A stretch of 64,000 nucleotides of DNA from Plantactinospora mayteni. GTDB lineage: Bacteria > Actinomycetota > Actinomycetes > Mycobacteriales > Micromonosporaceae. Where the stretch lies: positions 23,815 through 87,814 of the forward strand of contig NZ_BONX01000064.1 in NCBI RefSeq assembly GCF_016862935.1, given 5' to 3'. Positions 27,179 to 35,876 of this stretch are shown here, in pieces (the stretch's first letter is position 1; each line of letters begins with the position of its first letter). The translations under genes and the position numbers were made by a program. The notes below the pieces were generated by a model. That model did not search any database, was not told the origin of the DNA, and saw nothing but the letters and a program-made list of their open reading frames with translations.

Positions 27179-27406
27179 TCACGCCTTCTTCCGACGGCGC
27201 GCGCCGCCACGCTGACGAAGCTGTACACCAGACTCGGTGAGCACCCGGTGGATGAACCCGTAGGAACGGCCGGTCGAGGCCGCCAGGGCGCGGATGCTTT
27301 CGCCGGAGGTATACCGCTTGACCAGGTCCTTGGCGAGCGTCTGACGCTCGGCTCCGACGATCCGGCGACCCTTCTCAGTGCTGGTGGCTGTGCCAGTGGC
27401 TGCCAT
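27179..27406 (-). CDS. Small helix-turn-helix DNA-binding protein
   Basis: 75 residues: Thr-rich N-terminus, then QTLAKDLVKRYTSGESIRAL and ALAASTGRSYGFIHRVLTES, a clear HTH with a GxSYGxI recognition helix, and a basic RQRGGARRRKKA tail. Matches a very conserved small actinobacterial protein of unknown targets. It lies downstream of a 556-bp non-coding stretch with a phased repeat array that could contain its binding sites. Confidence 0.8.
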   Translation of the reverse strand: MAATGTATSTEKGRRIVGAERQTLAKDLVKRYTSGESIRALAASTGRSYGFIHRVLTESGVQLRQRGGARRRKKA

Positions 27407-27659
27407 GTTGATTCCTCACGTCCCAGACTGTGCGGTTCGATACGGTCCCACCTATTAGACCGCCTCGAACGATCATGCGCTAGATATCAACTCTTCGCCA
27501 ACCGACACGCACAGCAGTGTCAGTTTCCCGATTGAGTGATTGCGCCGCCGACGTCGTCCACACCCACCATCCGGGCTTCCGCCGCACGTCAGCGGGGATG
27601 TCGGGCCGCGACCGTCCGGTCACGACCGCGGCCGACGCGGTTTTCCCGCCCCTCGGTCG

Positions 27660-27751
27660 AGTTTCCTTCCACGCCACGGGAGTTTCGCCTCATCATCCGG
27701 CGAGTTTCGTTCCGCCGACGTCAAGTTTCGGCTCAGGTCGCGGAGAGTTTC
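27660..27751. repeat. Five AGTTTC motifs at 21/22-bp spacing
   Basis: AGTTTC starts at 27660, 27681, 27703, 27724 and 27746 (gaps 21, 22, 21, 22). A weaker GGTTTT at 27639 would extend the series by one step. All copies share the same orientation and most continue as AGTTTCG. The intervening DNA is not repeated. The alternating 21/22 step rules out a codon repeat and equals two helical turns, placing all motifs on one DNA face. Confidence 0.75.
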
Positions 27752-27933
27752 GTTCCCGGCGCGGATTCCGTCGGGGCGGATTCCGCAGAATGGCGTTCCG
27801 GTCCCCGCAGTGTCGTCTGTGCTCGCCGGCGGCAACCCCGAGACATTGTCGTACTGACCGTCCTCTTCGTCACCTCGGCACGGGCGGGACCTTGCCGATC
27901 CTGGCAGATCGTCGTCGGTCAGTACCCGAAAAT

Positions 27934-27955
27934 CCCGCCGCCGGGCGGCGGCGGG
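27934..27955 (-). terminator. Intrinsic terminator of the ABC-F gene
   Basis: 9-bp perfect stem CCCGCCGCC / GGCGGCGGG with a 4-nt loop, read on the minus strand and followed by ATTTTC, 8 bp past the ABC-F stop codon. Confidence 0.8.
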
Positions 27956-27962
27956 ACCGCCG

Positions 27963-29570
27963 TCAGGCCAGCTCGACCAGTTCGAGCAGGTCGTCGCTCC
28001 AGGCGTCCTCGTCGCCGTCGGGCAGCAGGATCGCCCGGTCGGGCTTGAGCGCCAGCACCGCGCCCGGGTCGTGGGTGACCAGCACGATGGCGCCGGGATA
28101 GCGGGCGATGGCGTCGAGCACCTGCTCCCGGCTCACCGGGTCGAGGTTGTTGGTCGGCTCGTCCAGCAGCAGCACGTTCGCGCCCGAGCAGACCAGGGTG
28201 GCCAGCGCCAGCCGGGTCTTCTCACCGCCGGAGAGCACCCCCGCCGGCTTGTCCACGTCGTCGCCGGAGAAGAGGAACGCGCCGAGGATCTTTCGCAGAT
28301 CGGTGTCGGACTGCTCGCTGGCGGCACTGCGCATGTGGTCCAGCACGCTGCGGTCCACGTCGAGCGTCTCGTGCTCCTGCGCGTAGTAGCCCAGCCGCAG
28401 CCCGTGGCCCGGCCGCACCTCGCCGGTGTCCGACTCCAGCAGCCCGCCGAGGATCCGCAGCAGGGTGGTCTTGCCGGCACCGTTGAGCCCGAGGATCGCC
28501 ACCCGGGAGCCCCGGTCGACGGCGACGTCGACGTCGGTGAAGATCTCCAACGAGCCGTACGACTTGGAGAGCCCGCTGGCGGTCAGCGGCGTCTTGCCGC
28601 ACGGCGCCGGGCTGGGGAACCGGACCTTGGCCACCTTGTCGGCGACCCGGGCCTCCTCCAGTCCGGAGAGCAGCTTCTCGGCCCGCCGGGCCATGTTCTG
28701 CGCGGCCACCGTCTTGGTCGCCTTGGCCCGCATCTTGTCGGCCTGGGCCATCAGCGCGCCGGCCTTCTTCTCGGCGTTGGCCCGCTCCCGGCGGCGGCGC
28801 CGCTCGTCGGTCTCCCGCTGCTCCAGGTATTTCTGCCAGCCGACGTTGTAGACGTCCACCACCGAGCGGGTGGCGTCCAGGAACCAGACCTTGTTGACCA
28901 CGGCCTCCAGCAGCGAGGCGTCGTGGCTGATCACGATCAGCCCGCCCTTGTGCCCGTGGAGGAAACCGCGCAGCCAGGTGATCGAGTCGGCGTCCAGGTG
29001 GTTGGTCGGCTCGTCGAGCAGCAGGATCCCGCCGCCGTTCTCGGCCGCGTCCCGGAACAGGATCCGGGCCAGCTCGACCCGGCGGCGCTGGCCGCCGGAG
29101 AGGGTGCCGATGGTCTGCGCGAGTACCCGGTCCGGCAGGCCGAGGTTGGCGCAGATCCGTGCCGCCTCCGCCTCGGCGGCGTACCCGCCGAGGGAGGCGA
29201 ACTGGTCCTCCAGCGCGCCGTACCGGCGGACCAGCCGGTCGTCGCCGGCCTCGTCGGCGAGCCGCTGCTCGATCTCCTTCATCTGGGCCATCAGCACGTC
29301 CAGGCCCCGGGCGGAGAGCACCCGGTCCCGGGCGGTGACGCCGAGGTCGCCGGTGCGCGGGTCCTGCGGCAGGTAGCCGACCTGGCTACGCCGGTCGAGC
29401 TGGCCGGAGTAGGGCTGACCCTCGCCGGCCAGCACCTTGAGGGTGGTGGTCTTGCCGGCGCCGTTGCGGCCGACCAGGCCGATCCGGTCGCCGGGCTGGA
29501 CCCGCAGCGTGGTGTCGGACAGCAGGATCCGGGCGCCGGCACGGAGTTCCAGGCCGTTCGCAGTGATCAT
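27963..29570 (-). CDS. ABC-F family ATPase (ribosome-associated)
   Basis: 535 residues, two ABC domains without membrane segments. Domain 1: GLVGRNGAGKTTTLKVL, LSGGQRRRVELARIL, ILLLDEPTNHLD. Domain 2: ILGLNGAGKTTLLRIL, LSGGEKTRLALATLV, VLLLDEPTNNLD. Between them lies a charged helical linker (DERRRRRERANAEKKAGALM) that reaches into the ribosome in ABC-F proteins. Translation factor or resistance protein. The ATG at 29570 (MITANGLELRAG) fits family starts; an in-frame ATG at 29621 would add 17 residues. The leader has a long inverted repeat. Confidence 0.88.
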   Translation of the reverse strand: MITANGLELRAGARILLSDTTLRVQPGDRIGLVGRNGAGKTTTLKVLAGEGQPYSGQLDRRSQVGYLPQDPRTGDLGVTARDRVLSARGLDVLMAQMKEIEQRLADEAGDDRLVRRYGALEDQFASLGGYAAEAEAARICANLGLPDRVLAQTIGTLSGGQRRRVELARILFRDAAENGGGILLLDEPTNHLDADSITWLRGFLHGHKGGLIVISHDASLLEAVVNKVWFLDATRSVVDVYNVGWQKYLEQRETDERRRRRERANAEKKAGALMAQADKMRAKATKTVAAQNMARRAEKLLSGLEEARVADKVAKVRFPSPAPCGKTPLTASGLSKSYGSLEIFTDVDVAVDRGSRVAILGLNGAGKTTLLRILGGLLESDTGEVRPGHGLRLGYYAQEHETLDVDRSVLDHMRSAASEQSDTDLRKILGAFLFSGDDVDKPAGVLSGGEKTRLALATLVCSGANVLLLDEPTNNLDPVSREQVLDAIARYPGAIVLVTHDPGAVLALKPDRAILLPDGDEDAWSDDLLELVELA

Positions 29571-29878
29571 GTCGGAGGACTCGCTCTCGGGGTCGAAGGC
29601 TGACTCAGGGCACACGAACAAGCCGGCGGACCACGGATCCGTCGGCTCGGGGCGTTCAGCCTTCGCAGAGCAGCACGGTCCGATTGTACCGGGCGCCCGA
29701 ACCGGACCGGTGCCGGATTACCGATCAAGATCACCGGATATCGACCATTCGCGACGTACGGCCGGGCACACGACATCCGGCAAGACATCGGCGACCAGGG
29801 CGATCAGGGTACGTGAGGGAACTCAGGAGGACGTCCGGATCGATTACGGCACCGAACCCTGACCGGCTCGGCGGCCCG
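29571..29878. other. 308-bp intergenic region with ABC-F leader
   Basis: Holds the ABC-F promoter: TACAAT on the minus strand at 29683-29688. The leader contains a perfect 10-bp inverted repeat CGAAGGCTGA (29594-29603) / TCAGCCTTCG (29656-29665) with a 52-nt loop. The remainder, up to the end of the VLRF1 gene, shows no convincing ORF. Confidence 0.6.
29594..29665 (-). promoter_or_regulatory. Inverted repeat in the ABC-F mRNA leader
   Basis: 10-bp perfect arms with a shorter nested stem (AGCCG/CGGCT) inside the loop. Lies between the predicted transcription start near 29676 and the ATG at 29570. ABC-F resistance genes are often controlled by leader attenuation; the idea here is inferential. 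Confidence 0.4.
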
Positions 29879-30526
29879 TCAGGGGTCGCGGACCAGCACG
29901 CGTACCGCCCGGGCGGCGGAGATCGCGTCGACCAGTACGGTGTGCCGGGGTTCGGGTACGTCGAGCAGCCGCTCGGCCCGCAGCGCCGCCACCGGGGCCA
30001 GCCGCCGGTCGGCCAGGATGGTCTCCACCGCCCGCCGGTCGCCGCCGGCCACCACCGCGGCGAGCCGGCCGGCCTCGGGCAGCAGCAGCCGGACGGCCAA
30101 CTCCGCCCCGTCCGCGGCGGCTGCCTTCGCCTGGTTGTCCCGCCGCCGGGCGAACCGCTGCTGTGACCAGCCGCCGGCCGCGGTACGGCCCTGCACGTAG
30201 CGGCTGTCCACCTTGGAGACGACGAGTTGGTCGCCGTCGGCGACGCCGACCGCCACCGCCCCCTTGCGAGCCAGCAGCAGGCCCAGCCGGCGGGGCGCCT
30301 CGGCACCGGTCAGAAAGCCGGGCAGGTCCTCCGCGCCGGGCGCGCCCGGCGGCGGGTGCAGCACCGCGAGCGTGCCGTCCGGGGCGGTCAGCCGCAGCCC
30401 GTCCGGCTCGGCGGCGACCTCGGGCGGCCCGCCGTGCCGCTCGGCGAAGCCGTCGAGCCAGCGGGCGAGCCGGGCCGGGGGCACGTCCACCCACCGGCCG
30501 CCACCGGCAGCGGGTCGGCTGTTCAC
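29879..30526 (-). CDS. acVLRF1-family peptidyl-tRNA hydrolase (release-factor-like)
   Basis: 215 residues. VLRF1 domain: SRYVQGRTAAGGWSQQRFAR with the catalytic-type Gln122/Gln123 followed by a basic RRRDNQAKAAAADGAE helix that would face rRNA. Related to eukaryotic Vms1, which frees stalled nascent chains. The GTG start at 30526 has TACCGT six bases upstream (leaderless). The next gene on its strand is the ABC-F ATPase, 308 bp on. Confidence 0.85.
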   Translation of the reverse strand: MNSRPAAGGGRWVDVPPARLARWLDGFAERHGGPPEVAAEPDGLRLTAPDGTLAVLHPPPGAPGAEDLPGFLTGAEAPRRLGLLLARKGAVAVGVADGDQLVVSKVDSRYVQGRTAAGGWSQQRFARRRDNQAKAAAADGAELAVRLLLPEAGRLAAVVAGGDRRAVETILADRRLAPVAALRAERLLDVPEPRHTVLVDAISAARAVRVLVRDP

Positions 30527-30575
30527 CCCCGAACGGTACGACGCCCACCACCGCCACCCCGTCACCGGGTCCGAA

Positions 30576-30665
30576 CAGCGGCAGGACAGCAAGATTCAGC
30601 GCAGTCACCCGGTCGAGTTCCGGCTCCACCGGGATCAGCGGCAGGACAGCGAGATTCAGCGCAGT
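30576..30665. repeat. Direct repeat, 30 bp, 60-bp period
   Basis: Two copies of CAGCGGCAGGACAGCRAGAT plus TCAGCGCAGT at 30576-30605 and 30636-30665, one base different. A related shorter repeat (GGACGGCGAGCGCGSCGATC) follows and reaches into the 3' end of the LysE gene. Suggests local tandem duplication. Confidence 0.75.
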
Positions 30666-30686
30666 GCTGGACGGCGAGCGCGCCGA

Positions 30687-31313
30687 TCAGCGGAGCAGCA
30701 GTTGGACGGCGAGCGCGGCGATCAGTGTGCTGGAGACGAGGGCGGTGCCCAACCGGCCCCGGGGCCCGGAGAGTACCCGGCCGATCAGCGAACCGCCGGA
30801 GGCGACCAGCAACTGCCAACTCGCCGAGGCGACGAAGGCGGCGAACGCGAAGACCAGTTCCGCGCCGGCCGACCAGTCGGTACCGGCCCGCCGGCCGAGC
30901 ACCAGGGCGGCGAAGTAGAGGATCGTCATCGGGTTCAGCAGGGTCAGCGCCAGCAGCCCGCCGTACGCCCGGAACGGCGTACCCAGGCTCCGGTCGGTCC
31001 TGGCAGCCCGGCCGGGATCGGCCCGGTGCCGGATGGCGCCCCAGGCTCCCGTACCGGCCAGCAGCAGCAGTACGCCGACCGCGACCCAGCGCAGCGGCTC
31101 GGCGATCGGCTCGATCAGGCCGGCCAGCGCGGCACCGCCGAGCACGGCGACAGCCGCGTACAGCCCGTCGGCGGTGGCGACCCCGAGCGCGGCGGCGACG
31201 CCGACCCGGATCGAGGTACGCGCGGTCAGTCCGATCACGAGGATGGCGATGGCGCCGACCGGCACGGCTACGCCGTATCCGGCGAGCATGCCGGCGACGA
31301 GCGCGTCGGTCAC
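30687..31313 (-). CDS. LysE-family amino-acid exporter
   Basis: 208 residues with about six membrane segments. The first contains GYGVAVPVGAIAILVIGLTA, equivalent to the family's PGP..L region, then TRTS-type loop RTSIRVGVAAALGVATADGLY, and NPMTILYFAALVLG in the C-terminal half (family motif NPxxxxF). Exports a basic amino acid or similar small solute. GTG 31313 was chosen because upstream sequence is Arg-rich and non-membrane. No obvious ribosome-binding site, so the start is uncertain. Confidence 0.82.
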   Translation of the reverse strand: MTDALVAGMLAGYGVAVPVGAIAILVIGLTARTSIRVGVAAALGVATADGLYAAVAVLGGAALAGLIEPIAEPLRWVAVGVLLLLAGTGAWGAIRHRADPGRAARTDRSLGTPFRAYGGLLALTLLNPMTILYFAALVLGRRAGTDWSAGAELVFAFAAFVASASWQLLVASGGSLIGRVLSGPRGRLGTALVSSTLIAALAVQLLLR

Positions 31314-31651
31314 GACGATGCCGGGGTGATCGGGGCCGGCCGGGTGCGCTTCCGCTGTCGCCGGGCGGCCCGGACGGGCGCGGCGGCGGGAGCGGAGGTG
31401 CACGAGGTAGGCGCGATCACGGGACGATTCTGGCCCGTCCCGCACCGGCCCGCGACGGATTATCCGCCGGTGGCGGTTATCCGCCGGCACAGGTTCTCCG
31501 CCGGCACGGGCGAGGTCCGCCATGTTCGCCCGAGGAGAGATCGCCAGCACGGTGGCGCCGATCCAGGACTATCTATCGGCCCGGTGAACTCGTTACCATC
31601 CGGTAGCCGAATGTTGCTCACATTCGCCCGTACCGGCGGAAGGATCTTCCG
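31314..31651. other. 338-bp intergenic region before the penicillin-acylase gene
   Basis: Divergent promoter region. Contains three 17-bp direct repeats with TMTCCGCCGG core at 31461, 31478 and 31495. A small palindrome GGAAG-GAT-CTTCC (31638-31650) sits immediately before the ATG and contains the likely ribosome-binding site, so it could mask it. No gene seen. Confidence 0.55.
31461..31504. repeat. Three 17-bp direct repeats
   Basis: TATCCGCCGG at 31461-31470 and 31478-31487, then TCTCCGCCGG at 31495-31504, with partly conserved spacers (GTTATCCGCCGGCAC type). Upstream of both divergent genes; possible operator array or slippage product. Confidence 0.6.
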
Positions 31652-34600
31652 ATGGCCCACCGTCCCCGCCGCCACGTCGCCGCCGGGATCGCGCTGCTCG
31701 GCGCGGCCGTGCTCGCGTTCACCGCCGCCCCGGCCCCGGCCGCCGCACCCGCCGCCCCGCCCGCCGCGCCGGCTGGCCTGGGCGCCGCGCTGGCCGCCGC
31801 TCCCGCCGCCACCCGGGCCAGCACCGCCTTCACGGCCGACGACTACTGCCTGGGCGAGTGCGCCGACATCCTGCCGCCGGGCCAGAACGGCAACGCGACC
31901 CTGGTCGAGGTACTGGCCAACCAGGCGCTCGGGGTACTGCCCCGGCACGCCGGCGACCAGCTCGACCGGTACGCCAGCCTGGTCTACGGGTACGCCGGGC
32001 TGCGCGAGGAGCAACTCGGGGCGTTCTTCAACGACGCCTCCTTCGGGGTACCGCCCGGCCAGGTGGAACGCAGCTACTCGCCGCGCGCCGACGTCACGGT
32101 GGTGCGGGACCGGGCGACCGGCGTCCCGCACGTCACCGGCAGCACCCGGGGCGGCACGATGTTTGGCGCCGGGTATGTCGGCGCGGAGGATCGACTCTTC
32201 ACCATGGACCTGCTCCGGCACGTCGGCCGGGGCACCCTCACCCCGTTCGCCGGCGGGGCACCCGGCAACCGGGCACTCGAACAGAGCGTCTGGCGGAACT
32301 CGCCGTACACCGAGGCGGACCTGGCGGCCCAGGTCGCCGCGCTGCGCCAGCGCGGTCCCCGGGGTGAACAGCTCCACGCCGACGTGCAGGAGTACATCGC
32401 CGGGATCAACGCGTACATCCGGCACTGCATGGCCAACCGCAACTGCCCCGGGGAGTACGTCCTCACCGGGCACCTGGACGCGATCACCAACGCGGGCGGG
32501 CCGGAGCCGTTCCAGATGACCGACCTGATCGCGATCTCCGGTGTGGTCGGCGGGCTCTTCGGCGGCGGTGGCGGGCACGAGATGCAGTCGGCACTGGTCC
32601 GGATCGCCGCCCGGGCGAAGTACGGGCCGGTCGAGGGTGACCGGGTGTGGACGGCGTTCCGGATGCAGAACAACCCGGAGACCGTGCTGACCCTGCACGA
32701 CGGGCAGCGCTTCCCGTACGGCGCCGCCGACCCGGACGCGCCCAGCGTGGTACTGCCGGACCCGGGTTCGGCCCGGCCGGAGGCGGTCACCGCCAACCCG
32801 ACCGGCTCGGCCCGGCAGGCCACCGGCGGGCCGTCCGAGCTGGCCGCCGCGCTGTCGGGGCTGACCATCACACCGCGGGGGATGTCGAACGCGGCCGTGA
32901 TCTCCGGCGCGCACTCCGTCACCGGACATCCGATCGCGGTCTTCGGGCCGCAGACCGGCTACTTCGCGCCGCAACTGCTGATGATGCAGGAGTTGCAGGG
33001 GCCGGGGATCAGCGCCCGGGGCGCCGCGTTCGCCGGGGTGAACCTCTACGTGCTGCTCGGCCGGGGCCAGGACTACGCCTGGAGCGCCACCTCGGCCACC
33101 CAGGACATCACCGACACCTACGCGGTGCCGCTCTGCACCACCGACGGCAGTGCGCCGACGCTCAACAGCACCTTCTACCGCTATCGCGGCCAGTGCCTGG
33201 CGATGGAGGAGATCTCGCACGTCAACTCGTGGCGGCCGACGGTCGCGGACGGCACGGCGGCCGGCTCGTACACGATGGTCGCCCGACGGACCAGGCTGGG
33301 GCTGGTGGCCTGGCGGGGCACGGTCGGCGGGGTGCCGCACGCGTTCACCCAGCTCCGGTCGACGTACCGGCACGAGGCCGACTCGGCGATCGGGTTCCAG
33401 ATGTTCAACGACCCCGCCGCGATGGGTTCCGCCGCCCAGTTCACCGCCGCGGCGTCCGAGATCGGGTACGCCTTCAACTGGTTCTACGTCAACTCCCGCC
33501 AGGCGGCATACGTCAACTCGGGGCTGAACCCGGTCCGGGCCGCCGGCAGCAACCCGAACCTGCCGATCCGGGCCGAGCCGGCGTACGAGTGGCAGGGCTT
33601 CGACCCGGCCACCAACACCGCGACCTACCACCCCGCGTCGGCGCACCCGAACTCGGTCGACCAGGACTACTACGTGAGTTGGAACAACAAGCAGGCCGCC
33701 GACTACGGCGCCTCGGACGGCAACTTCAGCTTCGCCCCGGTGCACCGGGGCGACCTGCTGGACAAGCCGATCCGGGCGGCGATCGAGGCCGGGCAGAAGT
33801 TCGACCGCGCCTCGCTGACCGCGCTGGTACAGCGGGCCGGCCTCACCGACCTGCGCGGGGTCGAGGTGCTGGACGAGCTGATCCGGGTGCTGGAGAGCCA
33901 ACCGGTCGGCGACGCCGGGCTGGCCGGGGTGGTCGGCCGGCTGAAGGCGTGGCGGCAGGCCGGGGCGCTGCGGGTGGAGACCTCCGCCGGCGCGAAGACC
34001 TACCAGCACGCCGAGGCGATCCGGGTCTTCGACGCCTGGTGGCCGCTGCTGGTCCGGGGCCAGTTCGCCGGGCCGCTCGGCGGCGACCTCTACCAGGCGC
34101 TGGTCAACGCGATGCAGCTCAACGAGTCACCCTCGGGGCACCAGCAGGGGGACACCTCGGACCTGCCCGGGTCGGCCGCCGACGCGCAGACGCACAAGGG
34201 CTCGTCCTTCCAGTACGGCTGGTGGGGCTATGTCGACGCCGACCTGCGGGCGGTACTCGGCGAGCCGGTGTCCGGCGGGCTCGGCCGGACGTACTGCGGG
34301 GACGGTGGGCTGACCGCCTGCCGGCAGATCCTGCTGGACACGCTGCGGACCGCCGCCGCCCAGCCGGCCGCCGAGGTCTATCCCGGCGACGAGCACTGCG
34401 CCGCCGGGGACCAGTGGTGCGCCGACGCCATCGTGCAGTCCCCGCTGGGCGGGATCCGGCACGGCACGATCGCCTGGCAGAACCGGCCGACGTACCAGCA
34501 GGTGGTGTCGTTCCCGGCCGGGCGCGGCGACGACCTGACCAACCTCGCCGCCGGGCGACCGGTCTCCGCGTCCAGCAGCCAACTCGGCAACGGCGCCGCC

Positions 34601-34921
34601 CGCGCGGTGGACGGCGATCCGGGTACCCGCTGGGCCAGCTCCTGGTCCGACAACCAGTCCATCACCGTCGACCTCGGGTCGACCCGGACCGTGGGTCGGG
34701 TGGTGCTGCACTGGGAGGCGGCGTACGCGAAGTCGTACCGGATCGAGGTCTCCGCCGACGGTACGAACTGGAGCCCGGTCTGGTCGACCACGGCCGGCGA
34801 CGGCGGCACCGACACCCTCGACTTCCCCGACACCACCACCCGCTACCTGCGGATGCAGGGCCTCACCCGCGCCACCACCTACGGCTTCTCCCTCTGGGAG
34901 TTCGAGGCGTACGCACACTGA
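31652..34921 (+). CDS. Secreted penicillin-acylase-family amidase with C-terminal F5/8 type C domain
   Basis: 1089 residues. Signal peptide 1-31 (RRHVAAGIALLGAAVLAF then Ala-rich). The alpha-subunit part includes FGAGYVGAEDRLFTMDLLRH. The N-terminal nucleophile hydrolase Ser is most likely Ser412 in RGMSNAAVISG, as in the SN motif of penicillin G acylase. The chain would be cut before it by autoproteolysis. Cys pairs (YCLGECADI; HCMANRNC) suggest disulfides. From ~963, NLAAGRPVSASSSQLGNG begins a discoidin/F5-8C carbohydrate-binding domain. Probable extracellular amide or acyl-homoserine-lactone hydrolase. Monocistronic. Confidence 0.9.
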   Translation: MAHRPRRHVAAGIALLGAAVLAFTAAPAPAAAPAAPPAAPAGLGAALAAAPAATRASTAFTADDYCLGECADILPPGQNGNATLVEVLANQALGVLPRHAGDQLDRYASLVYGYAGLREEQLGAFFNDASFGVPPGQVERSYSPRADVTVVRDRATGVPHVTGSTRGGTMFGAGYVGAEDRLFTMDLLRHVGRGTLTPFAGGAPGNRALEQSVWRNSPYTEADLAAQVAALRQRGPRGEQLHADVQEYIAGINAYIRHCMANRNCPGEYVLTGHLDAITNAGGPEPFQMTDLIAISGVVGGLFGGGGGHEMQSALVRIAARAKYGPVEGDRVWTAFRMQNNPETVLTLHDGQRFPYGAADPDAPSVVLPDPGSARPEAVTANPTGSARQATGGPSELAAALSGLTITPRGMSNAAVISGAHSVTGHPIAVFGPQTGYFAPQLLMMQELQGPGISARGAAFAGVNLYVLLGRGQDYAWSATSATQDITDTYAVPLCTTDGSAPTLNSTFYRYRGQCLAMEEISHVNSWRPTVADGTAAGSYTMVARRTRLGLVAWRGTVGGVPHAFTQLRSTYRHEADSAIGFQMFNDPAAMGSAAQFTAAASEIGYAFNWFYVNSRQAAYVNSGLNPVRAAGSNPNLPIRAEPAYEWQGFDPATNTATYHPASAHPNSVDQDYYVSWNNKQAADYGASDGNFSFAPVHRGDLLDKPIRAAIEAGQKFDRASLTALVQRAGLTDLRGVEVLDELIRVLESQPVGDAGLAGVVGRLKAWRQAGALRVETSAGAKTYQHAEAIRVFDAWWPLLVRGQFAGPLGGDLYQALVNAMQLNESPSGHQQGDTSDLPGSAADAQTHKGSSFQYGWWGYVDADLRAVLGEPVSGGLGRTYCGDGGLTACRQILLDTLRTAAAQPAAEVYPGDEHCAAGDQWCADAIVQSPLGGIRHGTIAWQNRPTYQQVVSFPAGRGDDLTNLAAGRPVSASSSQLGNGAARAVDGDPGTRWASSWSDNQSITVDLGSTRTVGRVVLHWEAAYAKSYRIEVSADGTNWSPVWSTTAGDGGTDTLDFPDTTTRYLRMQGLTRATTYGFSLWEFEAYAH

Positions 34922-34933
34922 GATCGGCAGACC

Positions 34934-34988
34934 TTGACGACGTGTTGTCGTTCCGGCGACTGTCGTTCCGGCGACAACAAGTCGTCAA
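34934..34988. terminator. Bidirectional terminator hairpin
   Basis: 17-nt arms (TTGACGACGTGTTGTCG / CGACAACAAGTCGTCAA) pair with one mismatch around a 21-nt loop that itself repeats GTCGTTCCGGCGAC. It lies between the convergent ends of the penicillin-acylase gene and the suf operon and can serve both. Confidence 0.75.
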
Positions 34989-35013
34989 CATCTACCACAC
35001 CCGGACGAGCCGC

Positions 35014-35391
35014 TCAGACGTTGAAGCCGAGGGCGCGGAGCTGGTCGCGGCCCTCGTCGGTGATCTTGTCTGGGCCCCACGGGGGGAGCCAGACCCAGTT
35101 GATCCGGATGTCGTTGACCAGGCCGCCGCCGGGGCCGGTGGTCAGCGCCGAGCGGGCCTGGTCCTCGATCACGTCGGTCAGCGGGCAGGCCGCCGAGGTG
35201 AGCGTCATGTCCAGGGTCGCGACGTTCTCGTCGTCGACGTGTACCCCGTAGACCAGACCCAGGTCGACCACGTTGATGCCCAGCTCGGGGTCGACGACGT
35301 CCTTCATCGCCTCTTCGATGTCGGCGACCGCCGCCTTGCCGGTCGACCCCGTCGACTCGGCCGACGCGGTCGTCGTGTCCTGATCAGTCAT
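35014..35391 (-). CDS. sufT: SUF-associated MIP18/DUF59 assembly factor (SufT-like)
   Basis: 125 residues. DUF59 core: EEAMKDVVDPELGINVVDLG and the hypothetical metal-binding Cys in TSAACPLTDVIEDQ. Acts in maturation of Fe-S proteins in concert with SufBCD. The last gene of the suf operon; its ATG overlaps the sufU stop (ATGA). A ~20-residue Thr/Ser/Ala-rich N-terminus is extra. Confidence 0.9.
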   Translation of the reverse strand: MTDQDTTTASAESTGSTGKAAVADIEEAMKDVVDPELGINVVDLGLVYGVHVDDENVATLDMTLTSAACPLTDVIEDQARSALTTGPGGGLVNDIRINWVWLPPWGPDKITDEGRDQLRALGFNV

Positions 35392-35876
35392 GCCGTCTTC
35401 ACCTCGCTCCGCTCGTTACTGTCCTCGTTGCCGGCCTCGACGTCCACGCCGGCCCGGGCCGCGGCGTCCTTGAACGCCATCCAGGGCAGCAGCGCGCACT
35501 TCACCCGGGCCGGATAGCGGGCCACCCCGGCGAACGCCACCGCGTCGCCGAGCAGCTCCTCCTCCGGGGTCACCTGCCCGCGCCCGGACATCAGCTCGAC
35601 GAAGGCGGCGTGCACCGCGAACGCCTGCCCGGTGTCCCGGCCGGTGAGCAGCTCGTGCAGCACACTTGCCGACGCCTGGCTGATCGAGCAACCCATTCCG
35701 TCGTACGAGACGTCACTGAGCGTGTCGTCGTCCAGGGCCACCCGGATGGTCACCTCGTCCCCGCAGGTCGGGTTCACGTGGTGCGCCTCGGCGGCGTACG
35801 GCTCGCGCAGCCCGCGCCCGTGCGGGTGCTTGTAGTGGTCCAGGATGATCTCCTGGTAGAGCTGGTCGACCTGCAT
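35388..35876 (-). CDS. sufU: SUF sulfur-transfer protein SufU
   Basis: 162 residues. Zinc-site ligands: Cys38 and Asp40 in NPTCGDE, Cys63 in MGCSISQAS and Cys127 in RVKCALLPW. Accepts persulfide sulfur from SufS. The acidic/basic tail NEDSNERSEVKTA is encoded by a GAGCGGAGCGAG palindromic motif seen elsewhere at gene ends in this window. Overlaps sufS by one base (TAATG). Confidence 0.92.
   Translation of the reverse strand: MQVDQLYQEIILDHYKHPHGRGLREPYAAEAHHVNPTCGDEVTIRVALDDDTLSDVSYDGMGCSISQASASVLHELLTGRDTGQAFAVHAAFVELMSGRGQVTPEEELLGDAVAFAGVARYPARVKCALLPWMAFKDAAARAGVDVEAGNEDSNERSEVKTA

Larger units (their letters stand above)
27407..27962. other. 556-bp non-coding region with phased AGTTTC array
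   Basis: Between the HTH gene and the ABC-F gene, both on the minus strand. It contains the ABC-F terminator (27934-27955), the HTH gene promoter side (27407-27540, locally AT-richer) and five AGTTTC copies at regular spacing (27660-27751). Open frames here have poor codon bias. An RNA gene is possible but not shown. Confidence 0.6.

Noticed and set aside
27639..27751. Phased AGTTTC array as a CRISPR
   Set aside because: The repeat is only 6-8 bp, spacers are 15 bp, and there are no cas genes.
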